From the NCBI GenBank assembly GCA_049323795.1, contig JBMOOH010000043.1, positions 20,198-84,197 on the forward strand: a stretch of 64,000 bases of DNA, given 5' to 3'. A program made the translations under genes and the position numbers. Position 1 is the first letter of the stretch. The number at the start of each line of letters is the position of its first letter. This DNA is from JAOADN01 sp049323795. GTDB taxonomy: Bacteria > Pseudomonadota > Alphaproteobacteria > Rhodobacterales > Rhodobacteraceae. Shown here in pieces: positions 8,285-16,972 of this stretch. The notes beneath the pieces were generated by a model that had not been told where the DNA came from, searched no databases, and saw only the letters and a list, made by a program, of their open reading frames with translations.

Positions 8285-10344
8285 CCGACGAACTCGACGC
8301 ACTCCGCAAGGCCCTGAAGGAGGCCCCTCCCCCGACCGATCCGGACCGCCGGGCCGGGACGCTGGCCCGTGCGATGGCGGCCTTCGACGCCCGCCAAGAA
8401 ACCGCGACCGGGACGCGTCCGACCGAGGACCGCCCGGCAAGGGCGGGACGCAGGAAAGGAGTTTTCAGGATGCTGTCCCAATTCCCGCCCCGCTTCATGC
8501 TCGGGGCCACCGTGTCGGCCGCGGCGGTGATCGCCGGGGTCATGGTGGTGGCGCCCGTGGTGCGCGACACGCGGTTGCCGAAGGTCGTCGCGCCCCCGGC
8601 CGGCCCTGCCGTGCAGCAGCAAGCGCCGGTTGCGCCGGAACCGGGTGTCGGCAACGATACGAGGACCGCCGCCGCGGAGGCGCTGGCCAGGACCGGGGCC
8701 GCACCGCCTGCCGAAGCGCGGAAGGTGGCGCCCGCCCCGCTGGCCGACGTGGCACGGCAGGGCGTGGACGAGTACGGGCCGGCCGTCGCAGCCACGGGTG
8801 CCGCGACCGGGCCGGCAGCGGCACCGATGCGGGAAGAGACCCCGCAGGCCGAAGGCGACTATGGTGCGGTATCCGGCCTCGCCGCCGCCGCTCCGGCGCC
8901 GCGGGCGGCGGACGCGCCTGCCTTCCGGCCCGAGACGAACACCGAAGCCTTCCCCGAAGCCTCGCCCAACCCCGTGAAGGTCGCAGCCGAGGACCCCGTC
9001 TCGACCTTCTCCATCGACATGGACACGGCCTCGTGGTCGGTCATCCGGTCGTCGCTCATGGCAGGTTCCCTGCCGCCGCCCGATGCGGTGCGGATCGAGG
9101 AGATGGTGAACTACTTCCCCTATTCCTACCCCGCCCCCGACGCCACCGGCGCGCCGTTCCGCCCGACCGTCAGCGTCATGCCGACGCCGTGGAACACCGA
9201 CACCGAGCTTCTGAGGATCGGCATCCAGGGCCGGATGCCCGCAACCGAAGACCGCCCGGCCCTGAACCTCGTCTTCCTAATCGACACCTCGGGGTCGATG
9301 GAGGATGCGAACAAGCTGCCGCTCCTGAAGCAGGCGCTGGCGCTGATGCTCGGCCGCCTGCGCCCCGAGGACCGGGTGGCGATCGTGACCTATGCCGGGT
9401 CGGCGGGCGAGGTGCTGGCACCCACCCCGGCCGGCGACCGGGCGAAGATCATGGGCGCGCTCGACAGCCTGATGGCGGGCGGGTCGACGGCCGGGCAGGA
9501 GGGGATCGCGCTCGCCTATTCCGTCGCCGAAGGCATGGCGCGCGACGGCGCGGTCAGCCGCATCCTTCTGGCGACCGACGGGGACTTCAACGTCGGGATC
9601 AGCGACCCCGGGGCCCTGAAGGACTATGTGGCCGGGAAGCGGAAATCGGGCATCTACCTGTCCGTCCTCGGCTTCGGGCGCGGAAACCTCGACGACGCGA
9701 CGATGCAGGCCCTGGCGCAGAACGGCAACGGGACGGCGGCCTATGTCGACACGCTTTCCGAGGCGCAGAAGGTTCTGGCGGACCAGCTGACCGGCGCGCT
9801 CTTCCCCATCGCCGACGATGTGAAGGTGCAGGTGGAGTTCAACCCGGCCGTCGTGGCCGAGTACCGCCTTATCGGCTACGAGACGCGCGCGCTGCGGCGC
9901 GAGGACTTCAACAACGACAGGGTGGACGCGGGCGAGATCGGCGCGGGGCTCCAGGTGACCGCGCTCTACGAGGTGACGCCGGTGGGCTCGCCCGCGGTCC
10001 TGAACGACGCGCCGAGGTATCAGGCCTGGACAACCGGGCGGCCCTTGCCGCAGCAGGCGGAAGAACTGGGCTTCCTCAAGCTCCGCTGGAAGGAGCCCGG
10101 TGCGGCGGCCAGCGGGCTGATCGAGCGGCCCATCCCCGCAGCGGCGGGCGGGGGCGACGACGACTTCCGCTTCGCCGCCGCCGTGGCCGGAATGGGCCAG
10201 CTTCTGACCGGCGCGACCTACCTTGGCGACTGGGGTTGGGACGAGGCCATCGCGCTCGCGAACGGCGCGAAGGGGGCCGACCCCTTCGGCTACCGGGCCG
10301 AGGCGGTGCAGGTCATGCGGCTCGCCCAGAGCCTCGTCCGCTGA
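8281..10344 (+). CDS. membrane-anchored VWA domain protein (YfbK type) with anti-sigma-like N-terminus
   Basis: 687 residues. Residues 1-70 are soluble and charged ('VTDELDALRKALKEAPPP'), placed like a short anti-sigma domain. One transmembrane segment lies at about 71-95, followed by an Ala/Pro-rich periplasmic linker. Then come a YfbK-type N-terminal domain (about 235-320, 'VSTFSIDMDTASWSVIR'), a von Willebrand A domain with an intact MIDAS (DTSGS from Asp335, the Thr of 'GGSTAGQEG', 'TDGDFNVG'), and a DUF3520-like C-terminus. The GTG start overlaps the sigma stop; longer frames to 8221 lie inside the sigma gene. I infer it controls the sigma factor and senses an envelope ligand; this is not shown by sequence alone. 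Confidence 0.85.
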   Translation: MTDELDALRKALKEAPPPTDPDRRAGTLARAMAAFDARQETATGTRPTEDRPARAGRRKGVFRMLSQFPPRFMLGATVSAAAVIAGVMVVAPVVRDTRLPKVVAPPAGPAVQQQAPVAPEPGVGNDTRTAAAEALARTGAAPPAEARKVAPAPLADVARQGVDEYGPAVAATGAATGPAAAPMREETPQAEGDYGAVSGLAAAAPAPRAADAPAFRPETNTEAFPEASPNPVKVAAEDPVSTFSIDMDTASWSVIRSSLMAGSLPPPDAVRIEEMVNYFPYSYPAPDATGAPFRPTVSVMPTPWNTDTELLRIGIQGRMPATEDRPALNLVFLIDTSGSMEDANKLPLLKQALALMLGRLRPEDRVAIVTYAGSAGEVLAPTPAGDRAKIMGALDSLMAGGSTAGQEGIALAYSVAEGMARDGAVSRILLATDGDFNVGISDPGALKDYVAGKRKSGIYLSVLGFGRGNLDDATMQALAQNGNGTAAYVDTLSEAQKVLADQLTGALFPIADDVKVQVEFNPAVVAEYRLIGYETRALRREDFNNDRVDAGEIGAGLQVTALYEVTPVGSPAVLNDAPRYQAWTTGRPLPQQAEELGFLKLRWKEPGAAASGLIERPIPAAAGGGDDDFRFAAAVAGMGQLLTGATYLGDWGWDEAIALANGAKGADPFGYRAEAVQVMRLAQSLVR

Positions 10345-10457
10345 AAGGTCCGCTGCCCCGTCAGGGCGTCCATGCCGCGGCCCCGCGGGGCCGGCAGAGA
10401 GAGCGGAACCGGCATCGGGCCGCCGCCTGTCCGAGGGGCGCGCGATGCAACCAGAAA

Positions 10458-10479
10458 GGGCGCGCCCTGCGGCGCGCCC
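10458..10479 (-). terminator. hairpin between the convergent VWA and hsp20 genes
   Basis: A 9-bp GC stem (10458-10466 with 10471-10479, loop CTGC). Read on the minus strand it is followed by TTTC, so it fits best as the hsp20 terminator but could act both ways. Confidence 0.65.
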
Positions 10480-10504
10480 CCCCGACCCTACGGCCATGGC
10501 CGGA

Positions 10505-10981
10505 TCAGTTCGCGGCCTTCTCGACCGCCTTCGCCTCGACCGCGGTGCCATCGACCGCGGTACGGGCGATATCGATCCGGCGCGGCTTGAGCGCCTCGGG
10601 CACCTCGCGGACCAGGTCGATGTGCAGCATTCCGTCCTGATGGACGGCGCCTGCGACGCGGACGTGGTCGGCAAGGGTAAAGCGGCGCTCGAAAGCGCGG
10701 GTCGCGATGCCGCGGTGCAGGAAGTTCCGGACCGTCTCTTCCTCGGTCTTGCGGGCGGCCACGACAAGCGAGCCTTCCTTGACCTCGACGGTCAGTTCAT
10801 CTGCCGAGAAGCCGGCGACGGCGATCGAGATCCGGTAGGCGTCATCCGCGGTCTTTTCGATGTTGTAGGGGGGATAGGTGGGCTGGGCCACATCCGCCGA
10901 AAGCACCCGGTCCATCAGGTCGGCGATCCGGTCGAAGCCGACGGTCGCGCGGTAGAGCGGGGTGAAGTCGTAGGTTCGCAT
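10505..10981 (-). CDS. small heat-shock protein, Hsp20/IbpA family
   Basis: 158-residue ATP-independent holdase. The alpha-crystallin domain spans about 39-135: 'YPPYNIEKTADDAYRISIAV', 'GFSADELTVEV', and 'HRGIATRAFERRFTLADHV', the signature of the IbpA branch. A short Ala/Lys-rich tail follows. GGAGG sits at 10988-10992, six bases before ATG 10981 but directly against the alternative ATG at 10987, which decides for 10981. The upstream 150 bases may hold a heat-shock promoter, but I could not identify a convincing RpoH site. Confidence 0.92.
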   Translation of the reverse strand: MRTYDFTPLYRATVGFDRIADLMDRVLSADVAQPTYPPYNIEKTADDAYRISIAVAGFSADELTVEVKEGSLVVAARKTEEETVRNFLHRGIATRAFERRFTLADHVRVAGAVHQDGMLHIDLVREVPEALKPRRIDIARTAVDGTAVEAKAVEKAAN

Positions 10982-11128
10982 GGTCATCCTCCGAAAAGCG
11001 ATGTGATGTGCGCCCTCCCTCGCCGGGACGGGCATTCAAAGCCGGACCCCGCACGGGCATCCGGCGGGACTCATCTGGAGATGGCGGAGAGGCGTTTCAA
11101 GTCCGGAGGGGAACGCCGCAGAAGCCGC

Positions 11129-11995
11129 TCACGGGGCTTTGAGGAACAGCGCCCCGCCGGCCCGTGTCTCGCCCCTGGCCGCCCCGCCCTCGCCCGTCTG
11201 GCCGCTTCCCGCCCCGCCCGTCCGCAGAAGGAGCGGCGCGGTCACGGGCGCGACCGGACCTGCGGCGCGCATCGCCCGCCGCAGGTCGGCCACGAGCTGG
11301 GGAAGTTCCATGCCGTACGATGTCACCCTTCCGCCCTCGGCATTGCCCGACGAGACAACCGAGACGATCCTTCCCCGGCCCTGCGCCATGTCGAAGACCG
11401 GCGCACCGGACGAACCGGGCGCCACGTCGCAGTCGAACCGGAAGAGCCCCCCGGCGCGTCCGGTCACGCTGCACCGGCGCTGGATCGACAATGTCTGTTC
11501 CCGGCCGGCCGCGACCGAAACCACCGCGATTTCGGTCTGCGATCCGGGCAGTGCGTCAACGGTGAACGGACTGGCCGCGGCTGCCGGGATGGGCGCGTCG
11601 AGCTGGAGCAGGGCAACGTCGCTGCGGATGCCCTCGGCGGTTCCCCTTTCGGTATAGACGAATGCGGGGTGGGCAATCCCCCGCAGAACGCCGCGCTCGG
11701 CCACGAAGGCGCCGCTGCGCAGGCCGGCGCGGAACCGGTAGGTCGAGATGTCGTTCAACGTGCCCGGCCGCGACGGATCATAGAGACAGTGCGCTGCGGT
11801 CAGCACGAGGTCCGTGGCGATGAGCGTTCCGGTGCAGAAGCCCGTATCGCCGATCTCGACGCGCCCGACCGCCTCCCATCCCAGCACATCCTCGCGCGTG
11901 ACGAAGGCGTCGAGCGGCGAGGACTGTGCCAATGCGGCGCCATCGGCCGAAACGAGCGCCAGGGCCACCGCGACGAGGACGGCCCGGATGCGCAT
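11129..11995 (-). CDS. exported trypsin-like serine protease (second of tandem pair)
   Basis: 288 residues. Signal peptide 1-23 (…GAALAQ) followed by an S1 protease domain with an intact triad: His69 in LTAAHC, Asp126 in 'SDVALLQL', and Ser196 in PGSSGAP. Two Cys pairs are visible (Cys54/Cys70, Cys175/Cys189). The C-terminal ~50 residues are a Gly/Ala/Arg-rich tail. GSSGAP in place of GDSGGP is typical of the bacterial V8/glutamyl-endopeptidase-like group. The ATG overlaps the stop of the upstream paralogue by one base (TGATG), so they form one operon. Likely periplasmic or secreted; substrate unknown. Confidence 0.87.
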   Translation of the reverse strand: MRIRAVLVAVALALVSADGAALAQSSPLDAFVTREDVLGWEAVGRVEIGDTGFCTGTLIATDLVLTAAHCLYDPSRPGTLNDISTYRFRAGLRSGAFVAERGVLRGIAHPAFVYTERGTAEGIRSDVALLQLDAPIPAAAASPFTVDALPGSQTEIAVVSVAAGREQTLSIQRRCSVTGRAGGLFRFDCDVAPGSSGAPVFDMAQGRGRIVSVVSSGNAEGGRVTSYGMELPQLVADLRRAMRAAGPVAPVTAPLLLRTGGAGSGQTGEGGAARGETRAGGALFLKAP

Positions 11996-12801
11996 CACGG
12001 CTTCACGAACTTGGCCCCGCCGGGCGTGACAGCCGGCGACGCAGCGGCGGCCTGCGGGAGGGAAGAGCCGCCGGAGGACGCCTCCACCACCGCCTCGAGC
12101 TCGGCGAGGGGCTGCGCCATCTGCGTGCCGAGCGCAACGAGCCTGGTGTCGAGTTCCGCCTTGGCGGACACGACCGAGACGATCTTCGGCACACCGTCGC
12201 GCATGGCGAAGACCGGCGCGCCGGAGGATCCGAAATCGACATCGCAGGACAGCACGAGCACCCCGGGCTGACGTCCGAGGACACCGCATGCCTGCTGGAT
12301 CGACGGCGCCTCGGACCGGTCGAGCGCATAGGAGACCACGCTCACGGTTTCTCCGTCGAGCGGGTCCTGGCCGGTCTGGAAAGGCCGGATGGAGGGCAGG
12401 CGGATGGGCTGGTCGAGTTCGAGGATCGCAAGGTCGAAGGCGACGCGGTCCAGCCCGTCGGGCGCCCCGAACACGTAGTCCGGATGCGCGACGGCGCGCC
12501 TGACGCCGCGATACGCCGCGGCGCGCCCGTTCCGCCACCCGGCCAGAAAGGTCATCTCGGCGGGGGCGTACGGCCTGCCGGTCGTCTTGTCGTACAGGCA
12601 GTGCGCTGCCGTCAGGACAAGGTTTTCCGCGATGAGCGTGCCGGTGCAGAACCCCGTCTTTCCGAGGTCGATCCTGCCGACAGCTTCCCATCCCCGCGTC
12701 TCGTCGGCCGTCGAGAGGGTGCGCAGGGCCGAAACCTGGGCCCGGGCCGGAACGGCGGTCCAGACGGCGACGCAGCAGATCAGAGCGAGAATCGGACGCA
12801 T
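11995..12801 (-). CDS. exported trypsin-like serine protease (first of tandem pair)
   Basis: 268 residues. Signal peptide 1-22 (…AVPARAQ) then an S1 domain with His67 (LTAAHC), Asp123 (AFDLAILEL) and Ser193 (DFGSSGAPV). It is a clear paralogue of the next gene: both have 'GWEAVGR', 'TGFCTGTLIA', 'LVLTAAHCLYD' and 'KIVSVVS'/'RIVSVVS'. The tail here is Ser/Ala/Pro-rich and ends '…GGAKFVKP'; its neighbour ends '…GGALFLKAP', so even the tails are related. Tandem duplication with later divergence is the simplest reading. The upstream 122 bases to glcF hold the promoter and nothing else I recognise. Confidence 0.88.
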   Translation of the reverse strand: MRPILALICCVAVWTAVPARAQVSALRTLSTADETRGWEAVGRIDLGKTGFCTGTLIAENLVLTAAHCLYDKTTGRPYAPAEMTFLAGWRNGRAAAYRGVRRAVAHPDYVFGAPDGLDRVAFDLAILELDQPIRLPSIRPFQTGQDPLDGETVSVVSYALDRSEAPSIQQACGVLGRQPGVLVLSCDVDFGSSGAPVFAMRDGVPKIVSVVSAKAELDTRLVALGTQMAQPLAELEAVVEASSGGSSLPQAAAASPAVTPGGAKFVKP

Positions 12802-12923
12802 TCCATCCCCCGTGAGGCCCCGGTCCTAGCGGCGGGATTTGGCATTAATGTGGCCGCCCCCGATCCTGCCGCCGCCCGCGCCACCGGCGGCTCCTGCAGC
12901 CGGGCACCTCTGCGCGGCGGTGG

Positions 12924-14213
12924 TCAACCGCGCTGCAGCGCCGGCGGGCACGGCCCGCCCGTCGCCCAGTCGAGCAGTTCGACCGTGTGGACGACCGGCA
13001 CGCCCGTCCCGCTGCCGATCTGGATCATGCAGCCGATGTTGCCGGCAGCGATCGCATCGGGTGCGCGGGCCTCGATCGTGCGGACCTTGCGGTCAAGGAG
13101 CTGACGCGAGATCCCGGGCTGGAGCAGGTTGTAGGTGCCGGCCGACCCGCAGCAGAGATGCGGATCGGCGGGTTCGACCACCTCGAAGCCCGCGCGCGCC
13201 AGAAGCTCTTTCGGCGCGGTCCTGACCTGCTGGCCGTGCTGGAGCGAGCAGGCCGCATGGTAGGCGACGCGCAGCCCCTTCGGCGCGCCTTCCGGCAGCC
13301 CGATCCGCTGGAGAAGCTCGCTCACGTCGCAGGCAAGCCGCGCCACCTCGGCCGCCTCCTCTGCCATCGGTCCGGTGCGGAACATGTGGCCGTAGTCCTT
13401 GACGGTGGTGCCGCAGCCCGAGGCGTTGACCACGATCGCATCAAGCCCGCCCCTCTGCGTCTCGGCCATGAAGGCGCGGATGTTCGCGGCGGCGCTGCGC
13501 CGCGCCTCGGCCTCGCGCCCCATGTGGTGGGTGAGAGCCCCGCAGCAGCCCGCGCCCCCGGCCACCACGACCTCGCAGCCGAGCCGTGTCAGCAGCCGGA
13601 TCGTCGCGTCGTTGATGTCGGTGTTCAGCGCCTTCTGCGCGCAGCCGGTCATCAGCGCCACGCGCATCCGCCGCGCGCCATTTGCAGGAAAGGTCTGCGG
13701 GTCGTCGTTGCGGCTGACGGGCGGAACGCGGACCGCGGCCATGTCGAGCATCGCCCGAAGCCGCGCGTCGGGGACCAGACCGCGGAAGGGCCGGGCGATC
13801 TTCGCCGCGAAGAGCGCAAGCCGGAAGCGCCCCGGATGGGGCAGCACCCTGGCGAGCAGCCAGCGCAAGGTCCGGTCCGCGAAGGGGCGGCGGTAGGTCT
13901 TCTCGATATGGACGCGCGCCAGATCGACGAGGTGCATGTAGTGCACCCCGGACGGACAGGTCGTCATGCAGGCGAGGCACGAGAGGCAGCGGTCGATGTG
14001 CCTGACCGTCCTTTCGTCGGCGGGCCGGCCCTTCTCGAGCATGTCCTTGATGAGGTAGATGCGCCCGCGGGGGGAATCGAGTTCGTCGCCGAGCACCTGG
14101 TACGTCGGGCAGGTCGCGGTGCAGAAGCCGCAATGCACGCAGGTCCTGAGGATCTGGTTCGCACGCGCGATCCCCGGGTCGCGCAACTGCTCGGGCGTGA
14201 AGTTCGTCTGCAT
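12924..14213 (-). CDS. glcF: glycolate oxidase iron-sulfur subunit
   Basis: 429 residues; the electron-transfer subunit of the membrane-associated glycolate oxidase, which converts glycolate to glyoxylate. Two ferredoxin-type 4Fe-4S motifs are at the N-terminus: CVHCGFCTATC (Cys25-Cys35) and CLSCLACMTTC (Cys76-Cys86). Two CCG domains follow ('GGAGCCGALTHH' and 'LCCGSAG'). ATG 14213 lies one base after the glcE stop. Last gene of glcD-glcE-glcF. Length and motif order are complete. Confidence 0.95.
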   Translation of the reverse strand: MQTNFTPEQLRDPGIARANQILRTCVHCGFCTATCPTYQVLGDELDSPRGRIYLIKDMLEKGRPADERTVRHIDRCLSCLACMTTCPSGVHYMHLVDLARVHIEKTYRRPFADRTLRWLLARVLPHPGRFRLALFAAKIARPFRGLVPDARLRAMLDMAAVRVPPVSRNDDPQTFPANGARRMRVALMTGCAQKALNTDINDATIRLLTRLGCEVVVAGGAGCCGALTHHMGREAEARRSAAANIRAFMAETQRGGLDAIVVNASGCGTTVKDYGHMFRTGPMAEEAAEVARLACDVSELLQRIGLPEGAPKGLRVAYHAACSLQHGQQVRTAPKELLARAGFEVVEPADPHLCCGSAGTYNLLQPGISRQLLDRKVRTIEARAPDAIAAGNIGCMIQIGSGTGVPVVHTVELLDWATGGPCPPALQRG

Positions 14214-14214
14214 G

Positions 14215-15330
14215 TCAGTCCATCAGGCCGGGGTTGAGGATGCCGCGCGGATCGAATCGCGCGCGGAGGCCGCGGGAAAGCGCGGCAACGGCCGGGCCCT
14301 GCGGCGGGAAGGGCGCGATGCGGGCGCGGGTCTCGGGCGCGGCGCGGACGAGCGTTGCGTGGCCGCCGAAGGGGCCGAGCGCGGCGCGCAGGTCGCTCCC
14401 CTCCGCCACGCGGATCCAGGCGAGACCGCCGCCCCAGTCGTAAAGCGCGGCCCCGGCCCCGGCCCGCGCGACGATCCCGGACATGTCCGACGGCTTCGCC
14501 ACGACCCGCCAGACGTCACCGGAGCCGGCGGCGACCGGAACCGCGTCCCGGATCGCGCGCCAGTCCCCTGCGACCTGCGCCCTGTCGGTGACCACGCGCA
14601 CGGTGCCGCCCGCAAGCAGGGACGCGAGAAGCGCCGCGACCCGCTCGGCCCGGTAGGCGACCGATGCGGCGAAGCCCTCGACCCGGATGCGCGTCGCGCC
14701 GCCCGTCTCGTGCGCGGCGCCGGCGACACCGAAGGGCGACCCGAGCGCGGCCGACATCGCCGCCACCGCCTGCGCGTCCGCCAGTCCGTCGAGCTCCAGG
14801 CTTGCCGCCGACTCCGGTTTCGGCAGCAGCTTGAAGGCCACCTCGGTCAGCACCCCGAGCGTGCCCCAGCTTCCCGCCATCAGCTTCACGAGGTCATAGC
14901 CGGTGACGTTCTTCATCACCCGCCCGCCGTTGCGGACAACCCTCCCGGTTCCGTCCACGAACCGCACCCCGATCAGCGCGTCGCGGCAGGCCCCCGCCTG
15001 CACCCGGCGCGGACCCGAGGCGTTCGCCGCCACGACCCCGCCGATCGTCGGCTCGCCCGCCCTTCCCAGAAGCGGCCGGAAGTCCATCGGCTCGAAGGGC
15101 AGGTGCTGACCCTCGGCAGCCAGCGCCGCCTCGACCTCGGCGAGCGGGGTACCGGCGCGCGCGACCAGCGTCAGCGCCCCCGGCTCGTAGAGCGTGATGC
15201 CCGAGAGGGCCGAGAGCGGGAGAACCTCGCCCGCCTCCGGCCGGCCGATCCCCTTCGTTCCGCCTCCGGTCGGCCTCAACGGCCCCGTCGCGCCCCGGAC
15301 CGCCTCGGCGAGATCCGCCTCGTCCCGCAT
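14215..15330 (-). CDS. glcE: glycolate oxidase FAD-binding subunit GlcE
   Basis: 371 residues. FAD_binding_4 fold: 'LRPTGGGTKGIGRP' at the N-terminus, 'GGVVAANASGPRR', 'VFVDGTGRVVRNGGRVMKNVTGYD'-like stretch in the middle, and a short C-terminal cap. Typical GlcE length, much shorter than GlcD. I placed the start at 15330 (MRDEADLAEAV); the open frame to 15420 crosses the hairpin at 15391-15415 and is not family-like. Coupled to glcF (1-base gap). Confidence 0.92.
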   Translation of the reverse strand: MRDEADLAEAVRGATGPLRPTGGGTKGIGRPEAGEVLPLSALSGITLYEPGALTLVARAGTPLAEVEAALAAEGQHLPFEPMDFRPLLGRAGEPTIGGVVAANASGPRRVQAGACRDALIGVRFVDGTGRVVRNGGRVMKNVTGYDLVKLMAGSWGTLGVLTEVAFKLLPKPESAASLELDGLADAQAVAAMSAALGSPFGVAGAAHETGGATRIRVEGFAASVAYRAERVAALLASLLAGGTVRVVTDRAQVAGDWRAIRDAVPVAAGSGDVWRVVAKPSDMSGIVARAGAGAALYDWGGGLAWIRVAEGSDLRAALGPFGGHATLVRAAPETRARIAPFPPQGPAVAALSRGLRARFDPRGILNPGLMD

Positions 15331-15390
15331 CTGCAAGCCTTCCGTCCTCGGCCCCCGCTTTCGCCTTGGCCCAAATATCCTCGGGTGGGT

Positions 15391-15415
15391 CCGGGAGGGC
15401 GGACAGCCCTCCCGG
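15391..15415 (-). terminator. 10-bp hairpin between glcD and glcE
   Basis: Perfect stem CCGGGAGGGC/GCCCTCCCGG with a 5-base loop, starting 8 bases past the glcD stop, inside the operon. It could attenuate glcEF or protect the glcD message 3' end. Just beyond it on the minus strand is GGATATTTGGGCC (about 15370-15382), resembling a motif I recall as frequent between Rhodobacterales genes. Confidence 0.55.
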
Positions 15416-15423
15416 TACATGTC

Positions 15424-16893
15424 TCAGGCGGCGCGGGGGCCGGATGTGCGGGCGGTTCTGCGGGCGGTTCTGCGGGCGGCACTCGCCTCCAGCGGAAAGA
15501 CCTTGGCCGGGTTGAGCAGCCAGCGGGGGTCGAACACGTCCTTGACCCGCATCTGCGCCTCCAGGTCGTCGGGGGTGAACTGCACGGTCATCAGGTCGCG
15601 CTTCTCCACGCCGACGCCGTGCTCGCCGGTCAGGCATCCGCCCACCTCGACGCAGAGACGCAGGATCGCGGCGCCCAATTCCTCGGCGCGGTCGAGATCG
15701 CCCGGCCTGTTCGCGTCGAAGATGATGAGCGGGTGCATGTTGCCGTCGCCCGCGTGGAAGACGTTGGCGACCGCAAGCCCGTATCCGGCCGAAAGCTCGC
15801 CGACACGGCGAAGCACCAGCGGCAGTTCCGAGACGGGGATCGTCCCGTCGAGGCAGATATAGTCGCCCATCTGCCCCATCGCGCCGAAGGCCGACTTGCG
15901 GCCGAGCCAGATGCGCCCCGATTCCGCCTCGGACCGGCTTTCGCGCACCTCGACCGGGTCGTGGCGCCCGGCGATCCGGCGGATCAGGCCCAGCTGCTCG
16001 TCGATCTCGGCGGGGCTGCCCTCGACCTCGACGATGAGGAGCGCCTCGCAGTCGGGGTAGCCCGCATGGGCGAAGTCCTCGCAGGCGCGGATGCAGGGGC
16101 GGTCCATGAATTCGATCGCCACCGGCAGGACGCCCGCGCGGATGATGTCGCTGACGCAGGCCCCCGCGACCTCGTTCGAGCGGAACCCGATCAGGACAGG
16201 CCGCGCGCCTTCCGGCTTCGGCAGGATGCGCAGAACCGCCTCGGTCACGACGCCGAGCTGACCCTCGGACCCGCAGACGACGCCGAGCAGGTCGAGGCCG
16301 CCGGCATCGAGCCACGGCCCGCCGAGCTCGACGACCGTGCCGTCCATGAGGACGACCGTCGCGCCCATCAGGTTGTTGGTCGTGACGCCATACTTCAGGC
16401 AATGGGCGCCGCCCGAGTTCATGGCGATGTTCCCGGCAATTGCGCAGGCGAGCTGGCTCGACGGGTCGGGGGCGTAGAAGAACCCGTCCGCCTCGACCGC
16501 GCCCGTGACCGAGAGGTTGGTGCGGCCCGACTGCACCCGGATGTAGCGGTCGGCCAGGTTCGTCTCGATCACCGCGTTCATCCGCGCGACCCCGAGGATC
16601 ACGCTGTCCGCCGTCGGCAGCGCCCCGCCGGCCAGCGATGTCCCTGACCCGCGCGGCACGACCGGCACGCCGAGGTCATGGCAGACCGTCAGCGCAGCCG
16701 ACACCTCGTCCGTCGAGCGCGGCAGGACGACCGCGAGCGGCGGGCATCGGTAGGCGGCGAGCGCGTCGCATTCGTAGGCGCGCGTCTCGTCGGGGTCGTC
16801 GATCACGGCATCGGCGGGAAGCACGCCGCGCAGGCGCGCCGCCACCTCGGACTTCCGGGCGAGGATCGCGGGATCGGGCGGGGGCATCTGCAT
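15424..16893 (-). CDS. glcD: glycolate oxidase FAD-linked subunit
   Basis: 489 residues, catalytic flavoprotein subunit. FAD_binding_4 domain (about 40-215: 'VVPRGSGTSLAGGALPT', 'CAIAGNIAMNSGGAHCLKYG') and FAD-oxidase_C domain (about 220-465, ending with 'CLTGEHGVGVEKRDLM' and 'DPRWLLNPAKVFP'). The last ~20 residues form a low-complexity ARRTARRTART tail encoded by 12-base repeats at 15448-15481, outside the conserved protein. First gene of glcDEF. An alternative ATG lies six bases downstream of the start. Confidence 0.95.
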   Translation of the reverse strand: MQMPPPDPAILARKSEVAARLRGVLPADAVIDDPDETRAYECDALAAYRCPPLAVVLPRSTDEVSAALTVCHDLGVPVVPRGSGTSLAGGALPTADSVILGVARMNAVIETNLADRYIRVQSGRTNLSVTGAVEADGFFYAPDPSSQLACAIAGNIAMNSGGAHCLKYGVTTNNLMGATVVLMDGTVVELGGPWLDAGGLDLLGVVCGSEGQLGVVTEAVLRILPKPEGARPVLIGFRSNEVAGACVSDIIRAGVLPVAIEFMDRPCIRACEDFAHAGYPDCEALLIVEVEGSPAEIDEQLGLIRRIAGRHDPVEVRESRSEAESGRIWLGRKSAFGAMGQMGDYICLDGTIPVSELPLVLRRVGELSAGYGLAVANVFHAGDGNMHPLIIFDANRPGDLDRAEELGAAILRLCVEVGGCLTGEHGVGVEKRDLMTVQFTPDDLEAQMRVKDVFDPRWLLNPAKVFPLEASAARRTARRTARTSGPRAA

Positions 16894-16972
16894 GGCGTCA
16901 CCTCTCCGGACCGCAGGGTAGGGCCATTCGCGGGGGCTGGCAACGCGGTGTCCCCGCGCCTAAGCTTGCGCC

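Noticed and set aside
10345..12922. Possible plus-strand genes in the heat-shock/protease region
   Set aside because: Translations are Arg/Pro shadows; all recognisable domains are on the minus strand.
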